Both the position numbers and the translations under genes were made by a program. Of a DNA stretch of 64,000 nt, positions 1-10,060 are shown one piece after another. The notes under the pieces are model-generated. The model had not been told where the DNA came from. It saw only the letters and a list, made by a program, of their open reading frames with translations, and made no database searches. Each line of letters begins with the position of its first letter. Positions within the stretch are counted from its first letter, which is position 1. Origin of the DNA: Diabrotica undecimpunctata (Eukaryota > Arthropoda > Insecta > Coleoptera > Chrysomelidae); assembly GCF_040954645.1 (NCBI RefSeq), contig NC_092809.1, forward strand, positions 68,027,141 through 68,091,140, in the 5' to 3' direction.

Positions 1-715
1 TTCTCTACCTGGTATCTTATTTGTGAACTTATTGTTAAAGCTATATCTCGTAACTGTTGCATCGATAGGTTTCCCCATCACAATATCGGCTTTTAGCTCC
101 TCGATTAGCTTTCTGTTGTCAGTACCATGCATCTGGCTTATATGTTGCTGACTATGGATTAATCTGTGCATCACGGATCTGGCTTCGCCCTGTATAAAGA
201 TATGAAGTGGTGGTAGATTCAACAGGGCTTCCAGCGATGCAGTGGGAGTTGTTTTTAAGGCCCCCGTAATACACAAGCATGCTAGTCTTTGTGTATTACC
301 TAGCAGCCTTATTGTTCCCACTTGCTGCATCTTTGTTCACCACGTCACCGAGCCATAGGTTATCATGGGTCTAATAACCCTTGTATATAACCATAGAGTC
401 ATTCTGGGGTTAAGTCCCCAATTCTTACCGCACATTCTTCTACATCTGCCCAAGGACATAGTAGCTTTCTGTGTGGTTTTTAGAATGTGACCATTCTATG
501 TAAGCCTATGATCAAAATATACCCCAAGGTATTTTGTTTCTTTGGCAAATGAAATCTCTTTTCTTCCCAGCACCGGTGGTTTTAGGCCTTGTAGTGCTGT
601 TTTTTTGGTGAAGTTGACAATTTGTGTTTTCTGAGCATTGACTATCAGTCTCTCTTGTTTACACCAGTCGTCAACTATATTTAGGGCTGCTTGCATTCTC
701 TCAGACAGTGTAAGC
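1..715 (-). mobile_element. R1/I-like non-LTR retrotransposon fragment (C-terminal RT region)
   Basis: Read on the minus strand, the segment encodes the part of a reverse transcriptase after the active site. A 66-residue stretch at 496-696 carries the W-C-K and L-x-V-N-A-x-K-T signature and a K-Y-L-G-V motif. Further on (to position 1) comes a C-terminal region with ITGALKTTPT and an LP-LHIFI-like motif, typical of R1/I/Jockey-group ORF2 proteins. The frame is interrupted near 345 (W followed by a stop) and at 490. The active-site YADD motif is absent because the copy is cut near 715, and the 3' end lies outside the window. Assignment to R1 rather than Jockey is by remembered motif resemblance. 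Confidence 0.7.
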
Positions 716-748
716 TAAGTCTAACTGCTGTGTTAAGTAAGTTTAAAA

Positions 749-2100
749 TACTTCTTCTTTTTCTTGCTCGTATCCTTTCGAAGGTTGGCGATCCAAATGG
801 CAATTGTAGCTTTGGAAACTGCTGCATGAAAGATTTCCGTAGATGAGCGGTCAAACTATCTTCTCAGGTCTTTTAGCCACGAGTTCTGGCGTCTCCCAAC
901 TGATCTTTTGCCCTACACTTTACCTTCCTCTATGATTTGGAGTAATTCATATTTGTCTCCTCTCAACAAATGACGCAAATATTGTATTTTACTCTCTTTG
1001 ATTATGCTAAGTAATTCTTTGTGATTACTCATGCGCCGAAGTATCTCACCATTGGTAACTTATTGTGTTCATGGAATTCTCAGTATTCGTCTGTATATAT
1101 ACATTTCGAAGGCATCTATTTTTTTTTTTTCTCTTTCAGAGTCCATTGTCCAACTTTCACAGTCATACAGCAAAACAGCGAAAACGTAACATCTCATCAT
1201 TCGAATTCTGACCTCTAGACTAAGGTATGATCTTGTAAAAAATGTTTTCATGTTCATGAATATTTTCCTCGCTTGTTCTATTTTTTAAAGGATTTCTTTT
1301 TTTTGGGTTACACTGGCTATTGATATATGCTCCCAAATATTTTATGGAAGTCATCTGTCCTATTATTTGGCCCTTGGCATACAAATGTACGTTTGTTGGT
1401 ATCTTTGAAAATACTAGAATTTTAGATTTGGAAACATTTAGATGTAAACCGAAGATTTCGCTATGACCAACTACCGCATTTAATATCTTTCGTAGCTCTT
1501 GTGCGTTGCTTGCTGTTAGGACGGTATCATCAGCGTACCTAATGTTATCCATGCTGGTTTCGCTAATCTTGATTTCATCTTGAACCCCGTCTAATGCTTT
1601 TCTGAATATAGATTCCGAATACAGATTAAATAATAGCGGTGATAAGACGCAACCTTGTCGCACTCCTCATCGGATTCGTACATCTTCAGATATTTTGTGG
1701 TCTATTTCAGTTGTTGCCGTTTGGTGCCAATATAGTTCTAAGACAATTCGCAAGTTTTGTTCGTCAATTTCAGTTGTTCTCAGAATTTCGATCATCTTTT
1801 AATGGTTAACGCAGTCAAAGGCTTTTCGATAGTCAATAGAACATGCATATACATCTACATTCATGTCTCTGCATCGTTTGGGCGACACATTTAAGGCAAA
1901 ACGAGCTTCTCGTGTTCCCAATCCATTTTGAAATCCGAATTGAGAGTCACTCATCTGAAACTAAAACTTCTTGTAAATTCGTGTATGAATGATTTTGAGA
2001 AAAGTTTTAAAGACATAAAACATTATGCTTAATACTCTAACCAGTCTGATGGTATTTTACCTGTGTCGTATATCTTATTGAATCTTATTGTTATCAAGTC
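749..2100 (-). mobile_element. RTE-clade non-LTR retrotransposon, truncated and frameshifted
   Basis: The minus strand encodes an RTE-type reverse transcriptase. Residues from 1663 down to 1220 show RQGCVLSPLLFNLYS (RT block 4), RYADDTVL (catalytic YADD) and KYLGAYINSQ. From 1257 to about 780 comes the tail ending in RRILRIP and a GRRQ-WLKDLR-like segment. Upstream, 2000-1665 matches the QFGF-GL-TREA and DYRKAFDCVNH region but is broken by frameshifts. It is closely related to the plus-strand copy at 14.6-16.8 kb, and both end in a (GAA)n-type tail (read here as cttcttct at 749). The endonuclease and N-terminal RT are missing. No clear target-site duplication was found. Confidence 0.8.
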
Positions 2101-4029
2101 ACGGCCTTAACGTTCAAAGTCAGCAATTAGTTAAGTATTTCGACATTTTCCTTCTAATTACTTGTTAAAAACTTGACCTGAAGAAAGTAAATAAGTAAAT
2201 AGAAGGAAGTAAATAACACTTGCCCAAGATAAACAGTTCAGATCAATGGAATGGTCATGAATCAACATCCAGTATAAAAAATATAAGGTTCGATGACTTC
2301 AATCGATGGACATAAATCATAATTCTAATACGGAGAATAAGTAAGTATTTGTCGACGTGTCTACCACCCCACAGCGACGTATTTCTATTAACATAAAGAG
2401 TAAGTAGTGCTGTGTAGGCCCGAGAGTAGATCTTAAGATTAGCCGCTCTACATAATGACCATTATTAAGATGCATTAAAGTCGTGCTGTTGGGATAATAT
2501 TTTAATTGGTCGATAAGACAGTGGCGTGTTAGCGAAGTAATACAGGTAGTGTGAAGCAGCCAAGCAGAACAATTCTTATCTATTATTAAAATATTGACAA
2601 TGTATATGATTGGAATGTTTCGGTATCGTAAACAAATATTACCAATACTGTGATTTATTCATTTGTTGTAGGCTTGGCACATTGCGAAGTACTCGACTTT
2701 GATATTTAATGGTCAGAATGTGCAAACAATTTGTAAAAGAATTTATGCAAGAATTTATGCTTTTTTAAAAATCAACAGTTTTCGTGCTAATTACGGGTTT
2801 TTTTTTTAATATAAATCTATCACTTTATTATTAAATAATTTGGACTGGAAGTAAATGATAATCCATCTATATAAAAGACTAGAACGAAAAGTCACAATAT
2901 TTTTCATTGGGGTAACTACGCCACATAGGAAAGAAATCTGAACTACCCACTGACACTTCAATTTACTGAGTCAATCATATTTTATCTTGAATAATTATGA
3001 TATTAACTACATATAAATATAATTTATAATACGATTAATTATTTCGCAATATGGCCATTAATATTGGTTGCTGTAATTTTAAGTTATTATTTAATAAACA
3101 AAATAATTAAAGCTTTAGGTTAGTTTAGATTTAAACACATAGCGCCACCTAGGCAAGAAAGCTGAACTAAAAAACTGACATAAATAAACTTATCTCACAG
3201 ATAAAATGTAAAATGTTTATTTGTCATATAAAGTACCGAATAAAAAGTTATCTAAAAGATAAATTGTATTTATTGTAGTCTGTAATTATGTTGTAGTTTA
3301 TTCTGAAATCAGAAATATTTCCAAAATGTTGTTGTTTATTGTGGGTAAGAAACATGGATCCGGTATTAGAAGATTTAATGAAATCGAAGAGTTTGATGTT
3401 TATTGTTTATAAACTTAGTGCGAGAAGATAATATTTTGAGGCAGAATCGACCATTTAAATTTTTGTAATGATAGTGAATTTTTGAAAGGTTTAAATTAAG
3501 TAAATCGACAGTGATCTATTTTCTGAGAACATTTTGTAAATAATTTTTAATAAATGATTCTAAAAGTAGGTTTCCTTTTTTTTTATTCACTTAGATTAGG
3601 CGTTCAATGCTTTCTTGAATTAATTGGAAGTTGATAGCTAAAAAAAGTTTAAATTTAAAGATTCTGATTTCCCATAAAGAAGACTTCTATAATGAATTTC
3701 ATAATAAAACCAAATGCAAAAGAACTTTTTGTGGATGGAAGTGAAGGTTTAGATACGATTTTATCCAATGGAAGTGGCTGTAAAGTTAAAAAGATTCAAC
3801 TGTTCTAATCTCCAGTTTTATTCTATAACCTAAAAATAAAGATAATTTTAAAGATAAATTGCTACATGAAGGCACTGATGAAGTTTCTGAAGTTGAAGAT
3901 GTTTGAGCTAACCTTTAAGATTTAACATATAAGATTTTAGTGTAAACTTAGAAAGTAAACTTTAAAAAGTTCTCTTCACTTTTTGAGTAAAAAACCTACC
4001 ACTGTTCGAGTGATCCTTAATTTATATTG
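2101..4029. other. No gene recognised; AT-rich DNA with a weak internal direct repeat
   Basis: I see no coding region with family resemblance in this stretch. A block of about 40 bp near 2927-2967 (containing cgccacataggaaagaaa) recurs imperfectly near 3142-3182 (cgccacctaggcaagaaa), suggesting a decayed repeat. Short open frames here look like chance. Confidence 0.5.
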
Positions 4030-5119
4030 AATTGACGGTCGTACGTCCTTTTCTCGACACTAGCAACAGCAGAGGCAAGAAGAACCTTCCTTCGGGGGTG
4101 TAAGAGAACTAAGAAGATCCCAAGATTTATCATAGACACCACTTCCAACATACTTTTATCAACATCAGGTTCCACTAATGACACACTATACCGCAGAAGC
4201 CAAGCTTTAAACAGACAGGTGAGGGCACAATTACTTAATTTCCATATATCTAAAGTTCACACTGATATTAAGTTTATTATTTTTTAAATCAATAATGTCA
4301 CTGCTTTCCTTGATAATCACCTTCCTGACAAATTGTTGGACACATCTGAATCATCTTTACATAAGAAATTCAATTTTGTATATCATAAATCCATGGCACA
4401 CCTTTGTAATAAACTCAATAACTTAGACACTCCCCAATTTAAATAAATTCCATTTAATCCTAAGTGGATTAAAAATTTATCGAATACTAAGGTTGCTCAG
4501 AAGATTCTCAAGTTGTTATCCTTGGGTCCTAAATTTGGCATACAGCCAAACTTCAGAGATTACTCTGTTAGTAGAATCAACAGATGTTGAAAATATTTTG
4601 TCACATGCTGACAGTTCCGACCTTCTATCTCTTAGGTCTTCGTCCAACAATATTCTGTTGAATGTTTCTAATCGCCCTATACAACCCATATCGGAGCTAG
4701 TTAAGATTTACAGGAAGCATGAGGCCGATTGTTTCCTCCATAAATTTACCAAATAGAATTATTTCAAAATTTTTAACTGACATATTATCAAAATCTTATA
4801 ATTATAATAACATAATAATATAATAATTATATATTAATAACTTTGAATTTCCACAAGGTTACATTTTAGTGAGTTTTGATGTGGTATCTATTTTCACTAA
4901 CTTACCTCTTTCTAGTATTACTACCTCCTTAAGGAATCATTGGAACTCTATCCAACCTAACTGTATGCTGGGATGGATTTGCAGAACTCTTGCAATTAGT
5001 ATTTGACACTAATTTTTTGCTCTTTGATGACAAATATTATCTTCAAATTTTTGGGACACCTGTGGGTTCCTTAATCTCTTTTAGTTAATTGTGTACTGGA
5101 TGATTTAGTATCTGACCGT

Positions 5120-5587
5120 TTGGGTCTTTTAGATTTCCAAATCCCTTATATTAAGCGGTATGTTGATGACTTATTACTAGCCTTACCCCCAGACAAGATA
5201 CAGGCCACCTTGTCTTTGTTTAATGAGTTTGATCCTCACTTACAGTTCACTGTTGAACTTAAGGACCCCATCACAAATAGTATTCCCTTCTTAGACATGC
5301 GTGTCATTAGAATGGGAGATAACACATTAACCACAAGTTGGTATAGGAAACCAATGGCCTCTAATAGGTCTCTCAACTACCATTCTTGTCATCCTTTCAA
5401 ATATAAATTAAACCTAATTAAAGCTTTAAGCTGTAGGCTAAATAGGCTTACACATCCGGTTAATCGAAGAGAATCCCTTCAATTACTTAGAAATATTCTG
5501 ATTGAGAATTCCTATCCATTCTACCTCATTAATAAATACCTTTATTTACAAAGCTATGGTTCCTCTTTAAATGACATACACAATTAG
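5120..5587 (+). pseudogene. Penelope-like reverse transcriptase, catalytic and thumb fragment
   Basis: The 155-codon open segment contains RYVDDLLLA (the YxDD catalytic motif of PLE reverse transcriptases), then FTVELKD and IPFLDMRV, and WYRKP followed by SLNYHSCHP, all recognisable PLE signatures in the expected order. PLE reverse transcriptases are related to telomerase and normally sit in a protein of roughly 600-850 residues, so this is a fragment. The upstream coding part (4160-5110) is in other frames and carries stops, and the segment ends in TAG at 5585-5587. It cannot make a working enzyme. Confidence 0.75.
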
Positions 5588-5773
5588 TTGGTGACCAACT
5601 TAACATAATATTAAATAATTCCATTAATAACACTATTCTGCCTAATACTGTACTTAGGACTCCAACCACCCATTACTCATCTCTACCTTATTTGCCTCAA
5701 GTTACTGAAAAACTTATTAAACTGTGCAAACAGAATAAAATTGCAGTTAAGAATGCTAAGACTGTCAGAAATT

Positions 5774-5776
<3 letters not shown>

Positions 5777-5854
<78 letters not shown>
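5777..5854. repeat. (TA)n microsatellite, 78 bp
   Basis: Uninterrupted alternating TA from 5777 to 5854, immediately followed by taatgaag and a perfect hairpin at 5860. Open frames crossing it (poly-Tyr-Ile) are artefacts of the repeat. Confidence 0.97.
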
Positions 5855-5857
<3 letters not shown>

Positions 5858-5859
5858 AT

Positions 5860-5970
5860 GAAGTTGCAAGTCCTGAGACGGTGTGTCTACGAGGACTTAA
5901 TGGAAGCAACTCCATGGAAATTGCTTCCATTAAGTCCTCGTAGACACACCGTCTCAGGACTTGCAACTTC
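5860..5970. repeat. Perfect inverted repeat: 50-bp arms, 11-bp spacer
   Basis: The arm 5860-5909 (starting gaagttgcaagtcctgag) is followed by an 11-bp spacer and then its exact reverse complement at 5921-5970. Every arm position pairs. The hairpin sits 5 bp after the (TA)n tract. It resembles a foldback or MITE-type insertion in the decayed PLE, or a palindrome born by template switching during replication. No transposase or target duplication identifies its class. Confidence 0.95.
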
Positions 5971-6118
5971 AACGTGGAGTCATATGTCACCATGTTACCT
6001 AATCCAACGGTAACTTTAACATCCTAATAATTTATAAAATATAATGTAAAACAAATGTAACTAATTATTTGTTAACGGGTTTTTACCCATGTATTTAGTG
6101 GCTACATTCATGTACTCC

Positions 6119-6163
6119 TAGACACTGATGATGGAATAATGGATTCCGAAAACGTTTTGTCTA
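6119..6163 (+). ncRNA. Hammerhead-ribozyme-like fold in the PLE 3' terminal region
   Basis: The conserved core is present in order: CTGATGA at 6125-6131 and GAAA at 6148-6151. Stem I pairs TAGACA (6119-6124) with TGTCTA (6158-6163), six perfect pairs. Stem II pairs GGAAT (6133-6137) with ATTCC (6143-6147). A minimal stem III is AAC (6151-6153) with GTT (6154-6156), which would place the cleavage nucleotide at T6157. One extra T (6132) separates the core from stem II. Minimal type-I hammerheads in PLE terminal repeats are established knowledge, and such short stem III forms are thought to act as dimers. Activity is inferred only. Confidence 0.7.
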
Positions 6164-6240
6164 AAACAGCCCGTTTGGGTTTTTAAAAATATATACCTTT
6201 TACAAAGGATTTTAATAAATTTTTTTTAATATATGGTATA

Positions 6241-6690
6241 CAGCCAAATACAGGAACGTAGATTCCTTGTGAATTTTAATTTCTTATTTAAAATTTGTTC
6301 TATTAAGTACACCTCTGTTCGCTGTCTATGTCAAACTGTCATGTCAAATAGAAGTTTGTGTTGTGTGTTTACATTTTACAATGGATGTTAGGATACAAAT
6401 CTAGGAATTATTTCCATTCAAAAGGCTTTCATCCATATAAATTGGTAAGTTTTACACTTTTTATAAATACATTTACACAATCAATTCTGTATCTAACCCC
6501 AAATTATGATTTTTAGGGTATCAAACAATTTCCATATGTACAAAATTCAACAAGTATGATGTCAAATTTATTCACAACAATGAAATCTACCATCTATGTA
6601 ACAAATCAAGTCTATTGAATAAAATGGATATATTAGTAAGCTGTTAGTGTTGTTATTATAAGTGTTATACTTAGATCTGGTATCATCCTT
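6241..6690. other. Unassigned AT-rich segment between PLE and gypsy copy A
   Basis: No gene is recognised. The stretch after about 6225 (tatggtatacagccaaatac) could be PLE terminal sequence or the start of another PLE copy, but no coding motif confirms it. Confidence 0.4.
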
Positions 6691-6695
6691 TTATA

Positions 6696-8144
6696 TTAAT
6701 TAATTATTCCAATGAAACCTCTTAAAGTTCTTAAATTGTGTGGTGTTTTATATTCCTGAATGACCTGTGTCCGTTCTGGATCCATTTCTATTCCCTTAGT
6801 ATTAAGTTTATAACCTAGATTTATTACTTCTTTTTGAAAAAATGTACATTTTTCTTGATTTATTTTTAGTCCAACTTTGTCTAATCTATTGATTATGATT
6901 TTTAGGTGTTTCTCATGATCTTCAGCAGTTTTAGAAAAAATTAATATATCATCAATGTAGTGAATTACAAAATGTTCATATTGATCCAAAATATCATGAA
7001 GACATCTACATAGAGCACTGCAAGATGATTGAAGTCCAAATGGTACTACTTTGAATTGATATACTACTCCATCTATCTGAAATCCTGTATACTGTCTACT
7101 TTTTCTTTCTAAAGGTATTAACCAAAAACTATGCTGTAAATCGATTTTAGTGATAAATGACATTCCTGTAATTCTTCCTAGTATTCCATCTATACTCATT
7201 GGTGCTTCAAATTGCTTTTCAGTAATCTTGTTAATATTCCTTGCATCCAAACATAACCTGATTTCACCTGATCTTTTACGTACTACTACTATAGGATTTA
7301 TGAAACGTGTATCTGCCTTCTCAATGATTCCATCTTCTAACATATTATTGATCGTTCTGTTTACTTCTTCTCTGTATTTATATGGTATTGGGTATGATTT
7401 TGTTTTAAAATCTTTTTCTTCTTTAACTTTTATACTATGGATATAATTCTGAGCAATTCTATTTTCTTTATTGACAAGTCCCTTGTGTTGCTGCAATATG
7501 GAAACGACTATTGATTTATATTCTTCAGGGCAATTTAAAACTTTTATCATATCTTCTTCTTTACAAATAAAATTATTCTTCATTATGTACTCATTATTCC
7601 TTGCTTCCAATTTTACGCACTCCACCTCGTAGGCATCTATCTGCTTAAAATTTCCATTCCTTAAATATTCACTACAATAATTATTCTTTACATTCTTTTG
7701 GGACATATCCCTATCATCAAAATACATTTCTTCTTCATAAACATCATTATTTTCTTTTAATAATATCCTATCAACGCTTATTCCTTCTTCTACCTCATCT
7801 TTCTGCATAAATTTAATTATTTGCCCTTCCAAAGTTACCATTTTTTCTTCAAAATCTATCTTTACTTTCTTCTTTTCCAATTCATCATTTCCCAATAATA
7901 TATCAACACATAAATCCTTGACAATAAATCCTTGCATATTAATTTCTTTATTAAGAATATTAATTTTAAAATTGGCTAGTTTATCAATTTCACCCAACTT
8001 CTTATTATTTGCACCAATAATTTTAATTTTTGGAATCTTTATTATATCTGATAGTTTTAATGTATTAAAAATAAAATTCTCCGAGACTAAAGTACTTTCT
8101 GAACCAGTATCTATCATAATTTTAATCATTTTATTTTTGGCCAA
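6696..8144 (-). CDS. pol: Gypsy Pol fragment: aspartic protease plus reverse transcriptase (truncated)
   Basis: The 482-residue open frame begins with a retropepsin: DTGS at residues 12-15 and an ILLGND flap-like motif near residue 85. The reverse transcriptase follows, with the INPIVVVRK-SGEIRLCLDAR block near residues 285-305, VPFGLQSS, and the catalytic YIDD at about 396-399, then the LGYKLN thumb motif. The frame remains open upstream of the first ATG towards the gag stop, in the -1 frame relative to gag, so Pol was probably made by ribosomal frameshifting rather than from this ATG. The protein stops just after the RT thumb; RNase H and integrase are gone. It would process Gag and copy element RNA in cytoplasmic particles, but this copy is incomplete. 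Confidence 0.85.
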   Translation of the reverse strand: MAKNKMIKIMIDTGSESTLVSENFIFNTLKLSDIIKIPKIKIIGANNKKLGEIDKLANFKINILNKEINMQGFIVKDLCVDILLGNDELEKKKVKIDFEEKMVTLEGQIIKFMQKDEVEEGISVDRILLKENNDVYEEEMYFDDRDMSQKNVKNNYCSEYLRNGNFKQIDAYEVECVKLEARNNEYIMKNNFICKEEDMIKVLNCPEEYKSIVVSILQQHKGLVNKENRIAQNYIHSIKVKEEKDFKTKSYPIPYKYREEVNRTINNMLEDGIIEKADTRFINPIVVVRKRSGEIRLCLDARNINKITEKQFEAPMSIDGILGRITGMSFITKIDLQHSFWLIPLERKSRQYTGFQIDGVVYQFKVVPFGLQSSCSALCRCLHDILDQYEHFVIHYIDDILIFSKTAEDHEKHLKIIINRLDKVGLKINQEKCTFFQKEVINLGYKLNTKGIEMDPERTQVIQEYKTPHNLRTLRGFIGIIN

Positions 8145-8254
8145 AGCATTTATATAAATTAAATTAATAGATTCAATAATTTTATCTTCATCTAAAGAAA
8201 TAAATTCAGAAGGTTTTTCATAATAGCAATGGCCTAACTTGTAATTCAGAAAGT

Positions 8255-9917
8255 TTACTGAACAAAATTTTGATTATTACAATTGTCAGATTGTATCTGA
8301 CCACTTGGATCTGATGTCCTATGTCTTTCCCTACTATGACTTCTACTCACATTTTCTTGCCTTGTACGATTTCGTTCCCTGTCTTCACAGCTTCTATTCC
8401 TTCGAACACAATTTACCTGTCTGTTATAGTTAGGTCGCTCTGTATTTCTTCTATTGTTAAAATCTTGTCTATTATTATTAGTACTGTTATTAAAATGTTG
8501 TCTATTATAACTAGTATTATTATTAAAATTCTGTCTATTTTGATTATTGTTATTATTATTAAAATTTTGTAAACTATCACCATATCTATTATTATTGTTA
8601 TATGATTGTCTATATTGTTGATTATCATTTTTATTATATTGAAAGTTATTATTGTTTTTTCTGTTGTTATTATTACTTGTCATATTGCCTCTTTGTATTC
8701 TTTGAATAAAATTAATAAAACTCTCTATTGTTTGAATATTTTGTACAGTTACTGTTTGCACAACATCCGCATCAAAATGTCTAGATACATTTAAGACCGT
8801 TTCATCCTCTCTAAGTGGTGGTTCTAAATATTTTGCAACTGTTATCAGTTTCAATGCATAATCTACCATATTTGATTTTAAATTGTGATTATACTTTCCA
8901 AAATATAGAATTTCTCTAAACTTGGCTTGCTCTAGTTCACCCCAATAATAATTTAAAAATTTATTTTCAAATGTTTGAAAATTATCTAAATCATTCTCAA
9001 TACTAGCAAACCAAGTTGCTGCATTGTCATTTAATGTCATTCTAATATAATCTTTAATATCATTAATATTATTCACAAATTTTAATTTATGTTTTAAACT
9101 ATTTATGTATACTTTAGGATGCAAATTTTTTATATTACCAGAGAATTTAATCCCAGTCTCCTTTGTTAAATTTAAGTAAGGTCTCCCTATGTCTCTCATT
9201 TGTGAAATATCATCTATTCTCTGTTCCACATTTCTTATTTGATTACAATTTATTTGGATATTTTGTTGTATATCGTCTAATTTTTCTTCTGTGTTTCTCC
9301 TGTCTTCGTTAATTTTTACTTCTAAGTTACATTTCTGCAACTTTATTTTCTGTTCTATATATATCTTATTATCTTGAATAATCCTCTTTACTTCTGTCCT
9401 CTCATTGTCTATCCTTTTCTTGTAGTCATTCCGTATACTTTTTATTTCATTTGCTACTTTTTTCTCTGCAGCTTCAAGTTTTTTATCCATTTGTTTTACA
9501 ATTTTATTATTATTTATTATCTTCTATTTTCTTTTCTAATTTTCTATAATTCTCTTCCAATTTCTGTTCCATTTTTTTCATGTTTTCTTTGACTTCTTTT
9601 GAATTCTCTTCCAATTTTTTTATGTCTTCTTTGATTTCTTTTGAATTCTCTTCCATTTTTTTCGTATTCTCTTCCATTTTCTGTTCCATTTTTTTCATGT
9701 CTGCTTTGATTTCTTTTGAATTCTCTTCCATTGTCTTGTTCATCTGCATCATTAATGACATTAAAGCTGCCATATTGACATTTTCCTCTCTTTCTGGATT
9801 CATTTCTGCAGTATCTTGTGGAACTTGAACTAAACTCTCCTCTTGTATAGGTTGTGTTTCTACTTCCACATCTTCTTCATTCTTTTTGCTTCTTGTACCT
9901 TTCTTTCCTTGAGACAT
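8255..9917 (-). pseudogene. gag: Gypsy gag, copy A, broken by a stop/frameshift near 9490-9510
   Basis: Two open pieces, 9917-9510 (135 codons) and 9490-8255 (411 codons), match the N- and C-terminal parts of the intact 532-residue Gag of copy B. The break lies in an AT-rich (aataataa) run where copy B reads through. The N-terminal part is a long coiled coil made of repeated MEEN-K-E/K units. Copy A carries more of these units than copy B, so the repeat number varies by minisatellite-like slippage. The middle has the F-G, W-F and YYW landmarks of a retrotransposon capsid. The C-terminal part is Asn/Gln-rich and then Arg/Ser-rich. No CCHC zinc knuckle is visible. Confidence 0.8.
8264..8270 (-). 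promoter_or_regulatory. Candidate -1 ribosomal frameshift site at the gag-pol junction
   Basis: On the minus strand the gag frame reads caA AAT TTT just before its stop at 8255, giving the X-XXY-YYZ heptamer AAATTTT. Pol continues in the -1 frame. The same heptamer is at the same place in copy B (36710-36716). A downstream stimulatory structure was not established by eye. Confidence 0.55.
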
Positions 9918-10039
9918 TTTGAGACTTTACTTGTTCAAATATAATTAAAAATAAAATCTATAATTTTTTCTTTCTAATGAAAATTAATTTAATTATATGA
10001 GAGTACTTATCTTTCCAAACTAATTCTTTTAAATAGAGA

Positions 10040-10057
10040 GCCCCACGTTGGGCGTCA
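10040..10057 (-). other. Primer-binding site of gypsy copy A (tRNA-Lys-like)
   Basis: The plus strand here reads gccccacgttgggcgtca, which from memory matches the 3' end of an animal tRNA-Lys (ending in CCA) with one mismatch. It sits 3 bp from the LTR edge at 10061, where a primer-binding site belongs. Copy B has a related site at 38422-38439. Confidence 0.7.
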
Positions 10058-10060
10058 AAT

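Larger units (their letters stand above)
4030..6240 (+). mobile_element. Penelope-like element (PLE), degenerate
   Basis: The plus strand carries broken pieces of a Penelope-type reverse transcriptase in correct order. At about 4160-4530 is an N-terminal region with a NLS...LSLGPKF-type motif. At 5120-5587 lies the catalytic palm and thumb. From 5590 to 5770 the frame continues only in fragments. A 3' terminal segment with a hammerhead-like fold lies at 6119-6163, followed by an AATAAA-like signal near 6210. Stops and frameshifts occur throughout and no GIY-YIG domain is visible here, so this is a dead copy. A (TA)n tract and a perfect hairpin interrupt the 3' part. Confidence 0.75.

Noticed and set aside
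5692..6013. Open frames rich in Tyr-Ile across the (TA)n tract (also at 11441-11684 and 24642-24830)
   Set aside because: They are translations of a dinucleotide repeat and have no protein support.
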